Both the position numbers and the translations under genes were made by a program. 64,000 nt of DNA from Loxodes magnus (Eukaryota > Ciliophora > Karyorelictea > Loxodida > Loxodidae), in NCBI GenBank assembly GCA_946699065.1, contig CAMPDV010001439.1:1-64000 (forward strand), in the 5' to 3' direction. Below, in pieces: positions 48,976 through 61,828 of this stretch; the stretch's first letter is position 1, and the number at the start of each line of letters is the position of its first letter. The notes under the pieces are model-generated. The model was not told where the DNA came from. It searched no databases and saw only the letters and a list, made by a program, of their open reading frames with translations.

Positions 48976-50110
48976 GTTCAGCGTTTTACACTACCAAAGA
49001 TATCTGGGACGGAATAAATTTAATTATTTCGGGATAAAAAATTCTAAATAGGAATAAATTTTTTTATTTTGGGATAAAAAAATCTAAATAGGAATAAATT
49101 TTTTTATTTCGGGATAAAAAATTCTAAATAGGAATAAAAATTTTGAAAGTAATTTTAAAAAAAGTTTTTAAAATTTCTTAGAAAAGCGTTTCTAAAATAA
49201 TTATCTAAAATCGTTTTTGAAATTAAATTTGGAAATTAATTTTAAAAATCTTTAAATTTTTTTTAAGGAATTTTTTTGAAAACTTTTTTTGATAAATATT
49301 TCTGGGACGGGATACATTTTTTTAATATGTAAAAAAGGTTTTTTTTTTAAATAGACTTAAAACTAAAAAATTTCGAATTTTGGGATGGTAATTTAATTTT
49401 TTAAGTTATATGTTAATAAATTTATTTAAATTTGTTTATTCTTGTGTTTAAGTTCAATAATAAATTTTTATTTTTATTTTTATTTTAATATGTTTCGTTT
49501 CCGATTGGATTATAAAATTTTTTGATATTAAGTTTTTTATTTATCATTATCTTTCAATTTTAGAGTTTAAATTTCATGAAAATAAAAAATTTGTTTTTTT
49601 GCTCAGCGTTTTACACTACCAAAGATTTTCGGCACGGAATAAATTTAATTATTTCGGGATAAAAAATTTTAAAATAGGAATAAAATTTCAAGAAAAAATT
49701 CCAAATATAAAAGATTTTTGAGAAAAAATAGGAATTAAAAAAATTTTATATTAAAATAGAATTTGGAAATCTTTTTTGTAGAAATGGTTTTTTGTAAAAA
49801 TTAAAAAAAAATTTTTGTTTTTAAGAAAATTAAAATTTCATCAAAACTTTTTTTCTTTTTTATTTAAAAGTATATTTTTGATAAGGTTAATTATGTTTGA
49901 AATTATAAAAAACATTTATTGTTTATGCTTTGGAAAAAATACAATTTTTAATTTTGAACATCTTTTTGAGTAAATGAAAAAATTTGTTTTTAAAATTTTT
50001 AATATTATTAGAATTTACTTAAATGAAAAGGATCTCAAGAAAAAAGGAGATATAATAAAATAACCATGAAATCGTGAAAAATTTATCCTTTTTTCGCTCT
50101 GAGTTATACG
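48976..50110. repeat. Recurring motif block and tandem array, copy B
   Basis: Motif copies start at about 48,976 (GTTCAGCGTTTTACACTACC), 49,601 (GCTCAGCGTTTTACACTACC) and 50,095 (GCTCTGAGTTATACGCTAC). A tandem array of three units of about 40 bp lies at 49,011-49,137. Same order and spacing as in copy A. Confidence 0.7.
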
Positions 50111-51868
50111 CTACAAAAGAATTTCGGGTGGATAAATCCTTTTCTTAAAGGATAGAATTTTAAAAGATTTGAAAAGTTTTTTAAATGACTTTTAAGAAGT
50201 AAAGATAAAAAAATAAATGACAATTTTAGGAAGAAACAAAATAAATAAAATTTTTTTTATAAGAGGGCTTAAAACTATTTTTTTAATGGATATTGTAAAT
50301 TTTTAAAAATAACTAATCTAAAAAGAGCAAAAAATCTATTTATAAAAATATGATCAATCAAATAGAAAAAATGAGGTAAATACATCTGTAATAATAAATT
50401 TTATGCCAATTTACAAAGAGTCTAAAAAAAGGAATTAAACAAGATCCAAATAATATATCTAACCTAACTATATAAAATAAAGAAACAAAAATTTATTAAT
50501 CAAGTTTAAAAATATTCTGCTTTATTATAATAATTATAAAAATATTAAAAATTTAAGATTAGTAAAAGAGTTTTGAAAAGAGCTTACTACGACTAACTAT
50601 CTGTTTTTAGTTTGCGAAAAGATGTTAATTTAGAAGAGGAAAACATGTTTTTAAGAAAAATTGATATATAAAGTATTTTTTCTCTTTAAAATTTTTCTCA
50701 TTCTGTAATATTAAAAGAAAAGCTTTAAAGATAAACTTTCTGATTTTAAGCAACTTAAGCATATCTACTGTGCATGTAGAAAATCGATTTTATTTATTAA
50801 TCTTAAAATTTGAATTTCTAATGAAGCTATTTTATTAAAGCTGAAAGCTTTTTTAAAAAATTGATTGATTATTTATCATATAAAAAGCATTTGCTAGTAA
50901 ACTATATAAATAATTTGAATATATGCAAAATTATAAAAATCTTCACTTTCTTATAAATTATCTTATATTTCCATCTAAAATAAGAATAAAATTATATTCT
51001 AATATTAAATAATAAGAATTAGCAAAATGAAAGTGTAAATAATTAAGAAATCAATATACCTTAATTATATCAAAAAAGGTTAAAAGAAAAGCTTTAATTT
51101 TTTGTATTAATTAAAATAATATACAAAGTGTAAGTTAATAACTATTATAATTATATCTATAAAAAATGGGAAATATTTCGTACAATATAAAAAGAAACAT
51201 ATATAGCATAATAAAAAGCAAAGTTTCTACTAAGCCGATAATGCTAATAGTACACAATTTCATAAATGATCTTAATAATGAGCTATTTTTGTTTTATTCT
51301 AAATTATTAGACAACTAAATTATAATTTATAATTTAAGCATTCCTTTAATAAATGTTTGCTTTAATATATAATATAGTAATTTTTAATTTAAGATACTAA
51401 ATATTCATAAACATAAAAATATTTAAAGTGGTTTAATAAATATAATTTTTAAAAGATTAAACACTTATTTAAATTTAAAATATCTTATCAAGAAATTAAA
51501 TTAAAATGTTTTCATATTCATTTTCTAATTAAATAGTCATTATTTATTGTTCATTTATTTATTTGATTAATATTTTAAAGATTGTAATTATATTTATTCA
51601 TAAAGTATGATATCAACTGAAAATTGCTAGATTATTTAAAGATAAAAACTTAATTATTAAAACAATTCTTTTATAAGATAAACAGTGATAAGATGATATT
51701 ATAGCTTAAAAAGATAATTTTTTTCCTGCAAATTGATTTATAAAACAAAACTTAATTTTATATGAGATTAATTGAAAATGTGCAAGAATTTGAGGAAATA
51801 TAAAATAAATAGGTTATAAGATGCAATAAATCGTCAAAAATATTTAGAATCTTTCCTGCAAACTTATC

Positions 51869-53925
51869 TAGAATTCTTTTAGATAGATTAAGATAATCTT
51901 GAAGTTTAATATGAATTTATCAAAAATAACATCTAATACAATGCTGATTAAACATTAGGATTCTTTATTCCAGACTCAAGTTATAACAAATTTCCTCAAG
52001 ATCTTACTAAGAAATATGTAGGCCTAAAAGAGCTAACTCATTATATAAGAAGCATACATTATATCTGGAAGAATAAACTAATAAGTAACTAATATTCATG
52101 AAAAAGTGAAACGACATTCTGAATGACTTTAATTCTAATTTGTGAAAGTTTGAAAAAACAAAGCAAAAAAGAAATTTTTACTTCTAAATGGAAATGCTAA
52201 AGAAATATTTTCAAATACTAAGAAAATTAAAAACCCTAAAAAATAAAATAAATGAACTTTAATTAAGAAATCAAAAATGAATCCATTGATTCATGGGAGC
52301 ATTGCACTTTTAACAAACATTCTAATCTAACTAAATAATAAATAAATCTTAGTAATTAAAAAATAGATAGAATATAAGATAGTATTTAAGAAATTAAAGA
52401 TTATCAACTCTCATATTTATAAGGATTTTATCTTTTTACCATACAAGAAATACAAAAAATTATAAAAGAAATTACGAATGGAAAAGCAGCTGGTCCAGAC
52501 AGAATAAAAAGTGAACTTCTGAAATGAGGTGGAAAATATTAGTTAATAATTCTTCACTCTTTTCTGAATAATATGTTAAGATTTAGAAGAATCCCTTAGG
52601 AATTTAAATACATTGTCGGTAATTCCAATATTTAAAAAAGGAAATAAAGATGACTGGAAAAACTGACTACATATTTCTCTGATTAATATCATTATAAAAC
52701 TATATGATAAAACTTTAACAAAAAGACTATACAATCTAATTTATTAGAGAAATTTGATTCGTTCTTCATAAATGGGATTTATGAAAAATAGATAAACAAC
52801 TTAATAAATTTGAATAATATAACAAATAATTGATAACTATTGGAAAAGTGCTAAAAGTAAGACTAAATTGATAGCAACACTGATAGATGTTGAAAAAATG
52901 TTTGACTCAATAGAAAGAAGACTTTTATTAGATAAATTAAAGAGAGTTAAACTAGCACTTGGAATAATAATAGCCTTAGAATCTTTTTACATAAACCTAA
53001 ATTCTTCATTTAAAATAAAGGAAAGAACACCAGAACATTATAATGCAACAATGTAGTTATGTAAGGAAGTTAGTATGGACTAATTTTAGCATTGTTGTAT
53101 TATGACATAGTAATTAGATATTTTGAAAGTAAAAGTACTTAATCGGAATTCAAATGCCAGGGTTGGAGTATTAGCTTTGCATGCAGATGATTTGATTCTT
53201 TTTTCAGAACTTCAAAGTAAATGCAGGAGTTAATAAATGAAACAAGTAAGTATTTTACATAAACTCACTTAAAGATAAATGTTATCAAATCTGAATGTAT
53301 CTAAATTTTAAAGAAACATTATAAATAATAAAATTTAAATTTATGATTAGATAATTAACCAATTATTTAAAAGGAACTAGTAACACATTTAGATGTAATG
53401 CTTCATTAGAAGAAGAATTTTAATTCCCATTGTAAAGAAGTCGCGTTCAAGTATTTAACTGCAATGAAAAAAGTTTTTTTTTAACTTATAAGATATAAGA
53501 ATGTGATTTCTTGACATTTTAAAACTTTATGCAGACTTTTTACATTACCTAAAGCAGAATATGGAGAGAACTAGTACCATGGTGTATTCAAAAAGGAATA
53601 ACTGGAGTTTTGAATAGAATTGAATCAAATATGAGAATGATTTCAAGAAAAGCACTTTAGGCAACAACTTCAACATTAATAAGTTATGTTTCATATATTT
53701 AAACTGGTTATCTTTCAAACACATTATGGCAATAAAGTTTTTTAAATTCTATTATAAAATGAAATAAGAAAGTATTGATTTTTCAACATCAACAATAGGC
53801 TCTCTTTTCATTACCAACTGAATAAAAGGATATCAATGCTATGATTTAGTTTAGCAATTATCAGACCTCTATAGTATCTACCTGTAGAATTCCAAGATTA
53901 TTACAAATTAAATTTTTTTTTAAAA
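51869..53925 (+). pseudogene. LINE ORF2: reverse transcriptase region, forward
   Basis: Linker (FFIPDSSYNKFPQDLTKKYVG), then FTIQEIQKIIKEITNGKAAG with PDRIKSELLK (family NGKAPGPDGI), IPIFKKGNKDDWKNW, SQMGFMKNRQTTQQ, the palm motif ATLIDVEKMFDSI at about 52,874-52,912 and the YADD-box equivalent LALHADDLILFSE with HADD at 53,180-53,191. At least one frameshift (near 52,620) and divergent sequence between the palm motif and HADD indicate decay. It continues toward the CCHC finger at 54,503. It is about 1.2 kb longer than, and opposite to, the equivalent segment in copy A. No endonuclease domain was recognised; the region upstream of 51,869 is shared flank. Confidence 0.8.
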
Positions 53926-54018
53926 ATATATAAGAGACAAAATACAATAATATTTTTATAATACAGCTACTCAAAAGTTTAAGAGAATGAAAAAAGCTAA
54001 AATATATACTAAACAGTT

Positions 54019-54345
54019 ATAATTGAAAAGATGGTGGGAGCTGAGAATGACCTTCGTGACAACACTTTCTGGTTTTATGGCTAGGAGCAAGTTCCTTTCC
54101 TGTCGCTGAGAAAGTCCCTGGTCAGAGTCATTTTCTGAAGAGAACACTATCTTTGAAATTATCCGCTCTTGGTAGGAGCTTGAAGCCTGGCTGCTCATAG
54201 CGATGGAGCTCCCTAGCAGCTGTGCCTGGAGCACAACAGGATATCCCCGTTATCCCATAAAAAGAGAGCGTCGGGTCGTGCAATCGGAAAGGAGTTTCCG
54301 GTCCAAAAACTTTTTTAGTTGAAATTAATTAATATACTAAGCAGT
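54019..54345. mobile_element. GC-rich 327-bp insertion within the LINE, copy B
   Basis: Composition jumps to roughly 48% GC, and the segment is absent from copy A. It is flanked by an imperfect direct repeat of about 16 bp (AATATATACTAAACAGTT ending 54,018 and AATATACTAAGCAGTT ending 54,345) that is single in copy A. The minus strand reads open from GYPVVLQAQLLGSSIAMSS through SSYQERIISKIVFSSENDSD and LLLAIKPESVVTKVILSSHH, with normal codon variety. It looks like a coding fragment of another retroelement or a retrocopied gene piece; the family was not recognised. Confidence 0.6.
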
Positions 54346-54905
54346 TTAGTAATCTTAACTTAACCAATTTCTAGTAATTACTTACACTAAGTTGAACAAA
54401 TAATTTAGACAATAAATTATCAGTATATATAAACTTAGAACCCAATCTTATAGTTTTTGAAAAGATCTTTAAGTTTATCATTATCCTATTGATAATCCCT
54501 ACTGTATGTGTGGAGAGTATGGTACATTTTAGCACATTTTTAAATGCATATACTATTCTAATATAAGAGATTGACTATCGTAAAAGATTGGGTATTATGA
54601 CTTGAGACGCTTTATAATATATGATTAAGGACTTATAAACTTCTTTCCAAAGTCTTATTTGGGATATTTAGATTTATAAATAAAAGTATTTCACAAGAAA
54701 CTTATATCAAGAAGATTAGAATTATTAGAAATGGAAAAAGTAAAAAAGGAAGACATAAAAGAGAGACTATAACAAGAGTAATTAAAAATTGATGAGATCA
54801 AGATTATATTAAAAAGCATTAAAAACATTTACTAATGTCTAATTGAAGGAAGCAATTCATGCAGTTATAGATGTAAAAAATTATTTTAATTTAAAATTTA
54901 AATAA
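54346..54905 (+). pseudogene. LINE ORF2 C-terminal part with CCHC finger, copy B
   Basis: Finger C-x-C-G...H-x3-C at 54,503-54,547 as in copy A; the codon before the His is TAG (Gln) where A has AAG. The terminal TGA of copy A is lost here (TTT AAT), so the end is undefined. Confidence 0.65.
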
Positions 54906-56489
54906 ACAGTTTCATACAATAACTCTATTATTAAATTGATATATTATTACTAAATAGCTTTAATTTATACCATTTATTTTTATAAATAAATATTAAAATT
55001 TAAGTTCTAAAAACTAATTAAATTGCTAATGAAGCCATTTAAAGAACTCTTTATTTAACTATAATTAATAAAACATAGATAATATAAAGGAAGAAATATC
55101 TAAAAGGAATTTAAGTTCTAAGTAAACTAAAGAGAACCTTAGCTTTATTACTTTAATAATATAAATTATAAATGATAGCAAAATATAGTTTAAAATAATC
55201 CTTTATAATAGTAAGATATTAATATTAAAAATACTATATCAAAAATCTAAAATAATTCAATAATTATATGCTAGAATTAATTATCTTTGTATCAATTTAA
55301 AACTAATAAAGAGGATGCTTTTCATAATTTTGATATGAGTTTTAAATAATTGGTTAAGAATAAGCATTTGATTACTAGATTATAAAAATATAAAAGTTCA
55401 CATTTGATAATTAATGTCTACAATAATTAAAACAATAATCTAGTAAATTAAAAAGTAAATATAGTTAAACATATCTTTAGAGATAACTGTATAAAATAAA
55501 ACTAATAAAGAATTATCAATAATTATAAATTTAATGAATGTATAATTTTTAGTTCTAAGTAATATAAGTAATTATAATAATAATCTTAACTAACTTTTAT
55601 TATATTTTAAAGTTAAGTATAAATTATTAATTTATATATCAAAATGTAATTAAACTTAGTATAATTATGTAAAATTAATTATTTTATCATTGTCAGTTAT
55701 AGAAATTTAAATATAAGCCATTATTATTAATTTGCTAATAATAAGAAAATTATACTTACATAAAATATTTAACTATAATTAAATTACTTTATTTCTTTTA
55801 TTTAAAAACATATTTTAACTAAAACTATCCTTTAATATTATAAATGTTAAATGATTAAATTTTATTTATCCTATCATTTTTATTATTTATATATATCAAC
55901 AGCTATATTAGAAAGGCCCATATTTTAGCTTAAAATAATAAAATAAATGATAATTATTAAAATAATTTATTTTAATTTTTTAAAATTAATAGTTAAAAAA
56001 TCTTATTCACTATTTAAAAGTTTAAATAATAAGTAATAATAATAAACTATAAGAGTTTAAATATTTTAAATATTGAGACAGAATTGTATAATTATTGGCA
56101 TTTAACCATGCAAATTACGCTAAATTTAAAAGTTTGCATATTTCATTCATGGTTCTCTTTCACTCTCATCTTGATAAAGAATTTTTAAGCTCATTAGATC
56201 TGTTTATGGGTTTTTAATATAACTTATTTTCTCTTCACTCTAGTTCTTAAAATCTTAAATGGTCTCCTAAATATTATTGATGAAATAATTTTATATACTT
56301 ATCTAATTTAATTATCTTATCTTTTGTAAACTATTTATTAATATAGTTTAGTCATATAAAACAAGTCTTTTACACTATTTTCCATTAATTATTTTAAGTT
56401 TATTACAATTTTTTTTAATATCTGTAAAAAGATTACGTTTGAAAATGTGCTCAAATGTATCAAATTCCTATCTACTTAAGCAAAGTTTA

Positions 56490-57453
56490 TATATATATAT
56501 TACTAAATTAAAAAGTTTAAATTGGAGTTTAGTGAACTTGGAGGACTTTCAACCTCGTTTTCACAGGACCAGTTTGATAACCTGGTTGGAACCAGCTCCC
56601 TTCAGAACTCTTTCTTCAGTCGCCTTGGATTGTGTACCACTTCGGTTTGTAGATTTGACCTCCTGACGGATAACATTAGTTGCAGAATTCTCGTCTAATC
56701 TTATCCTAATATTAGTACTATTATTTTTCTTATTATTTTCTATTCCAGTACTATTATTTAATTAATTTCAATTTCTAACATTGTCTATATTTATGTTCAG
56801 TTTGTTTGCATACAAAGCATCTTGGTTTATTCCTAATTAATTTCTTGTTTGGACTTCTCGGTAAATTAGTAGCTCCTTCTATGTCCATTGTATCTTGAAT
56901 TGTCCTAACTTTGAATTCCTACTACTATTGCTACTTGCTGTTTTCTTCAAGCACAGTTGTTCTCTGCTGTAGCGATCCCATTTCCCTGAAGAAAGTGTTT
57001 TGCTCTCGATTGTAGACTTCCCAGAAGCTTTCTTTCCATTCCTTGAGCTCAGTAAATTGATTTTTTAGAGCTCTATTCTCTAATCGTAGCCTCTTTACTT
57101 CCTCCTTCAGGCCAGAGAATGCGACTAAAATTTATGCCTGTTCTTCCTGGAACTGTGGCATCGCAAACTCTCGCACGGCTGCTGCTTCTTGCGTCTCCAG
57201 TACCTTTCTAGGTCCTTCCTCTTCAGTTGGTGTCATCGGGGTAGCCTTTTGGCACTTTTGTCCCATCTTTTAAGTTGATCTGGAAGTTCCTAGTTGAGTC
57301 TATTATTCTTGAAGTTTTTGAGAAGAAGATTATTTCTAGGAAGAAGATGTGTGAGTTAAAGATGAGGGTTCTTACTTTTTCTCCCCTTTTTAGGAGGTGG
57401 TATAAAAGCCTTTCTTGAATCCTTCTACCATTTTTTCCTCTAAGCAAAGTTTA
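56490..57453 (-). mobile_element. ORF1-only retroinsertion with 14-bp target duplication
   Basis: The 14-bp direct repeat TAAGCAAAGTTTAT flanks it (56,477-56,490 and 57,441-57,454); copy A has the single unoccupied site (CTTAAGCAAACTTTATTG at 22,286-22,303). The insert is on the minus strand: the 5' end is 10 bp before the ORF1 ATG and the 3' end is a (TA)n-type tail (56,491-56,503 in plus coordinates). It carries a complete ORF1 and no ORF2, so it is either a non-autonomous ORF1-only element or a retrocopy of an ORF1 transcript. Confidence 0.8.
56616..57431 (-). CDS. Retroelement ORF1 protein, coiled coil plus CCHC knuckle, 271 aa
   Basis: Minus-strand ATG 57431 (MVEGFKKGFYTTSQKGEKK) to TGA 56,616-56,618, open for 271 codons only if TAA/TAG are Gln (more than twenty such codons, including a run of five Gln with four TAG). 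Order: Ser/Gln-rich N-terminus, acidic PTEEEGPRKVLETQEAAAV, coiled coil LKEEVKRLRLENRALKNQF and on to about residue 170, then the zinc knuckle CFVCKQTEHKYRQC (C-x2-C-x4-H-x4-C, 56,778-56,819) and a Gln/Tyr-rich tail. This is the architecture of LINE/gag-like ORF1 nucleic-acid chaperones. GC content is well above the host background. It is the best-preserved ORF1 in the window and the reference for relics at 24.9, 29.3, 41.1 and 60.0 kb. Confidence 0.85.
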
Positions 57454-58189
57454 TTGAATTGAGTTTTGATATATCGATGATTCAGTTCATATTAAAAATT
57501 ATAAGTTCAAGTAATTTGTTTTTAGATTGAAATAGCTTCTTAAATTAGATGTCTATTTTATTTAGCGTATATTATTAAAGAGAAAACGTTTTATATATCT
57601 CTTATTAAATCAACAAATCTTTTTGCTGTTGATATGACTGCATTTCTTTAAAGGCATTCTTAGAATAAATATTTTTATTTAAATATTGCTATGCTTATTA
57701 AACTCTTTGAAATCATCAATTATAATATCTATTTGCAAATATTCATAAGTAAGCAAGGTTTTGATTATCTTGATAACTCTTAATTTAAAAAAATATTTAT
57801 CTTACTTCAGATTTATTTATTTGCTCTGATTTTGAGAATAAAGATTAAATGGGGTAATTTTTATCTTTTTACTAAGTAGAATTATTTTTGTTAAATTGGA
57901 GCTAGCATTGTTGATATTAAAATGAAAGGTAAAAATAAACTATTATTCCCAACACTTGTGTAATATTTTATGATCTAAATTTTTCTCTTACACATGTTGT
58001 TCTTATGTTAAAATTCTATTTTAGGAAATAATATTATGCTTTATTATAGTAAAGCAAATAATTCAAATAACGGTCTATTAAGGAGGAAACTTTGAAGCAA
58101 GCATTTTAAATTTCTAAATTTTAGTTTTAGAAGAACCCTTAAACTATTGCTTCTTTTTCTTATTTAAGAAATAGAAATAATTTTAGTAG

Positions 58190-58900
58190 AGGTTTGATAT
58201 TAATAGGAATAAAGTAAATGGTATTTAGTTTTTTTTAGTTTCTAATAATCTAATAACTAGGTATGGGTTTGGATTTAGTAGAAGTAAAATAGGTTATAGT
58301 TTTTGTTATAATAGTAGAATGTAATATTTGTATGTTAAATAATAAATAGATATTATATAAGTTATTAAAGAAGTAATTTGAAATGAGTTATTTAGGTTTG
58401 TTAGTAAAAATATGTAAATAGTATATTTGATAGTAGTAATAGTAGTTTTGATAGTTACTGTTGATATAGTTAAATGTTATTTAAATAATGTTAAATGACT
58501 ATGAATTGATAAATAAATAATTAGTATATTTAATTTAAAAATAATAAAATTAATTAATTAAATTATTATTTTATCAAAAAAGATTAATTTAAATTAGTCA
58601 TCAAAAATATAAAAGCATTATAAGGGATTATACTACTAATATTTTAAAACTATAAACATTATTATTCAAAATCAATATAATCATTAAATCATTAGTCTAT
58701 TATTCATTAACTACTTTAAGTCAAAATACTAACTAATCATTTTATCCTTTTTAATCAAATTCAATTATCATTTATTAAATAATCCTAATTTACTTTAAAT
58801 ATTCTAAAATTATCACTAAATCATATTCAATTTATTAAAAAGCCTAATTTAAAACTTTCATAATCAAGGAATCCCTTTTAGAATATTTAACTATATATTA
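58190..58900. other. Strand-skewed conserved block, copy B
   Basis: Matches 23,045-23,755 essentially without differences; same C-poor then G-poor halves. Confidence 0.6.
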
Positions 58901-59799
58901 ATCAAAGTATTTTAAATCTATTTTATTAAACTTAAACAACTAATTTTATATTATATTTTTATTACATTTTAGCTAGTTTATACTAAATCAAATAATTATG
59001 TAGCATAAGAATTAATTATTAATAATAATAAACTTTAGAAATTCTTTTTTACTTAATAGGTTCATTAATATCCTATAAATATTATCTCTTTTAATTTCAA
59101 TCTTTTACTATTAGATATCTTTATCGCTCTATTTATTAAATTAAGATAACCTTTTAATTTTAGAATTTAAAGCTAAAATTTGCTAAAAATAAGAATATTT
59201 ATGTAATTTTTAGTTTAAATGTTTTAGTAATTATATATTTATTTATAATTTTCTAAGCGCTAAACTTTTTATAAAGAAAGGTTTATTTGTAATTGCCTTA
59301 CACATTTATAAATTTTTTAATACTTTAATATATAATAAAAATATTTATTTAATTTTAGAAATAGTTCTTTAATTTATATAAAAATTTAGCTTTTTAAAAA
59401 TATGTAAAATTTAAATAATTAGTAGTTAAATATGTTTAAATTGTAATTCATTTTAGGAATGAATTTTAATATTAATTTTTTCTTCATAAACTTAATAAAA
59501 AATCTTAAAATTTATGATTTTCTTTTTCTTTACTAACGATTATCTAGAAATATTATTACTAAAGAATCATTTAAGATTTAACTCTTTTTTTACTTCTAAT
59601 ATTTTTAGATTATAACATTAATTAAAATATCTTTTTATCTATTTTATTTTAAGAGGATCTAAATTAAAAATAATAAGGATTATCTGTTAATTGAATGAAA
59701 TTTTACTTTTTTTAATTTTATTTATTATAAATTCTAAAGTTTATCTTACATTTTATCTTTATTAATTATTATCTTTTAACCTTATTTTTTTAAAAGATG

Positions 59800-60312
59800 T
59801 CAGGATTCAAACCGGGATTCTTTGTGGCTCCTAAAAAGTAGGAGTTAACGACATCCTAGAAAGGTTAGGACCAGGAAAAGAGTAATAAAAAATCATCAAT
59901 CAGGATGAATCTCCCACCTCTAAAAAAAACCTAAAAATAGGATAAGAATATTATGCGCTCGGAAGTCTCGAATCTCACCACATAATAGTAAATAAACTAT
60001 GATTAGCTTGTTAAAATGGTGGTAGACCTCCAGGAAGAGGTAAAAATGTTGAAGAAAGACAATAAGAAGTTAATGTAAAACTTGAACTTGCAGAGGAAAT
60101 AGAATCGAGACTCGTGACCTAAGAAAGAGACCTTAACGCATTTTGAAATATATCACAAGACTAGAGTAGTTAATCTCAAAACTAGCAATAGAAGCAGAAA
60201 GAACTAATCAGCAAATTAGAAAAAATAGAAGAAAATCAGTACAAACTACATCTTTAAATGGAATTGAAAGAATAAAGAAATGATTCAATGATAATTGAAG
60301 GTGACAATAACT
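59800..60312 (+). pseudogene. Retroelement ORF1 fragment (coiled coil), copy B
   Basis: Twin of 24,690-25,215 with only a few substitutions; MVVDLQEEVKMLKK starts at 60016. Confidence 0.6.
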
Positions 60313-60665
60313 AAAGATTTAAACCTAAACTTTAATTTTTATTATTTATAATTAATTAAAATTTTTGCAGCATTTTAATTAAGCAAAAAGATTGTTACGC
60401 TTGCAAAGCAATTTTTAATCTTGATATAATATGAAAATGATAACTAATTACTAATTTAATTTAAAAAATTATTTAATTATAAAAACATTAGCTTTCATTT
60501 TTAAAGCCTTAACTTTAATAATATTTTCAATTATAATTCTAATTTAAATTTATATTTTTTTTATATATAATTTAAAAACTAAGTTAAAAATTAAAAATGG
60601 TTATTTTTTTTACTTATATTGATTAATATATATAATAATTAAAATTTATATGTGTTTACCATATT

Positions 60666-61774
60666 TCATATAGATAATAAAAAATGTTTTACAACTTCCA
60701 TCTCAATAATCTTGATTTAATTTTCTTTAATCATTTTCTTCTGCACTTGCTCACAAGCCAAATTATTCCATTAACTCTTCCATTTGTTCGTTTTTTTACT
60801 CTAAAATTTAAATTCTTCTATGAAGCAATTTTGAATGAAAGTATTTAATTCTGTTGTCAATTTGTTAAAGTTATCTTAGAGTATGGAAGTTAGGATTAAT
60901 TTAATTTTTTTGTTAGTTATAAGTTTAAGCAAATCATAATTTTTCAAGTCTTTAAATTCTTCCATTAAATCTTGCAGAGCTTCACATTAAGAAATATGTT
61001 AATAGGTTTCTTATTCTCCGCAAATGCAAATTTCAGAGTGTTTTATTTAATAGTCATATATCTCAAATAATACTAAAAATTGTAACTAAAGGTCATTAAT
61101 TTGAAAATTGATACTATTTCTCTAATCATTGTCTTGTTTAATATTGTGTAAGTAAAAGTTGGAAATTTCTATTATTCAATGTTATTATCTTAATCTTTAA
61201 AATAAAGGTGTGAAGTAGGCATCGCACTCAACCTTCCTATTACATCTGAATAAAATGTTTATTCTATTTTATTTAAAACTTTATTTAAAATTATTTGCTA
61301 CTACTAGCATCTTAAAGTTCTATTTGAAAATGTTAATTCATCTATTTAGAATTCTTTAAATATTTAAGGTTACTGTTCTTTGTTAAAATAAATGTTACAT
61401 CAGAGTTGGGATACATTTAAGATTCAGTGTAAAGTTTTATATAGAATTTGAAATAATACATTGCAATGTAATTTTAAAAGAATAACCAATTAAAGACAAT
61501 AAAGTAAGATTCATTAAAAGTAGATAAGACTTTGTAAAGCACATCTTGCTACTTATCTTTAGTCAGTGATTATATCATTTTATTTTTTATCTCTGAAGAA
61601 TAGTTCAAGTAATTAATTCTGACCCATACCGCGTCTTCAGTAGTATAAATATTCTAAAAATCTATTATATATTAATTAACACTTTTTATTGCTATTAAAT
61701 TTACAGTCCCTGTACTTTTTATATCTTATTAAGATTGCCTAACTCCAATAATTAATTATTAAATACCATCTCAT
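60666..61774 (-). CDS. Unknown protein, copy B of the 25.6-26.7 kb gene
   Basis: Same start (MRWYLII) at 61774 and same TGA (60,666-60,668) as copy A, with scattered substitutions and a few small indels (for example AAATGCAAATTTCAG for AAATCTATATTTAAG near 61,022). Splice sites unresolved as in A. Whether it is intact is uncertain. Confidence 0.4.
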
Positions 61775-61828
61775 ACTTAGTGAGCTGCAGAGAGATAAAA
61801 TTTATTGAGATAAAATGTAGAAATTGAA

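Larger units (their letters stand above)
56153..58104 (-). pseudogene. Copy B of the 335-aa gene, split by an ORF1 insertion
   Basis: Minus-strand start MLASKFPPQQ at 58104 and the same 3' end as copy A, but the reading frame is interrupted by the 0.96-kb element at 56,490-57,453 and by several small indels (for example, the 20-bp stretch ATGAATTATAGATAGCTAAT of A is missing near 57,971). Not functional as seen. Confidence 0.75.
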
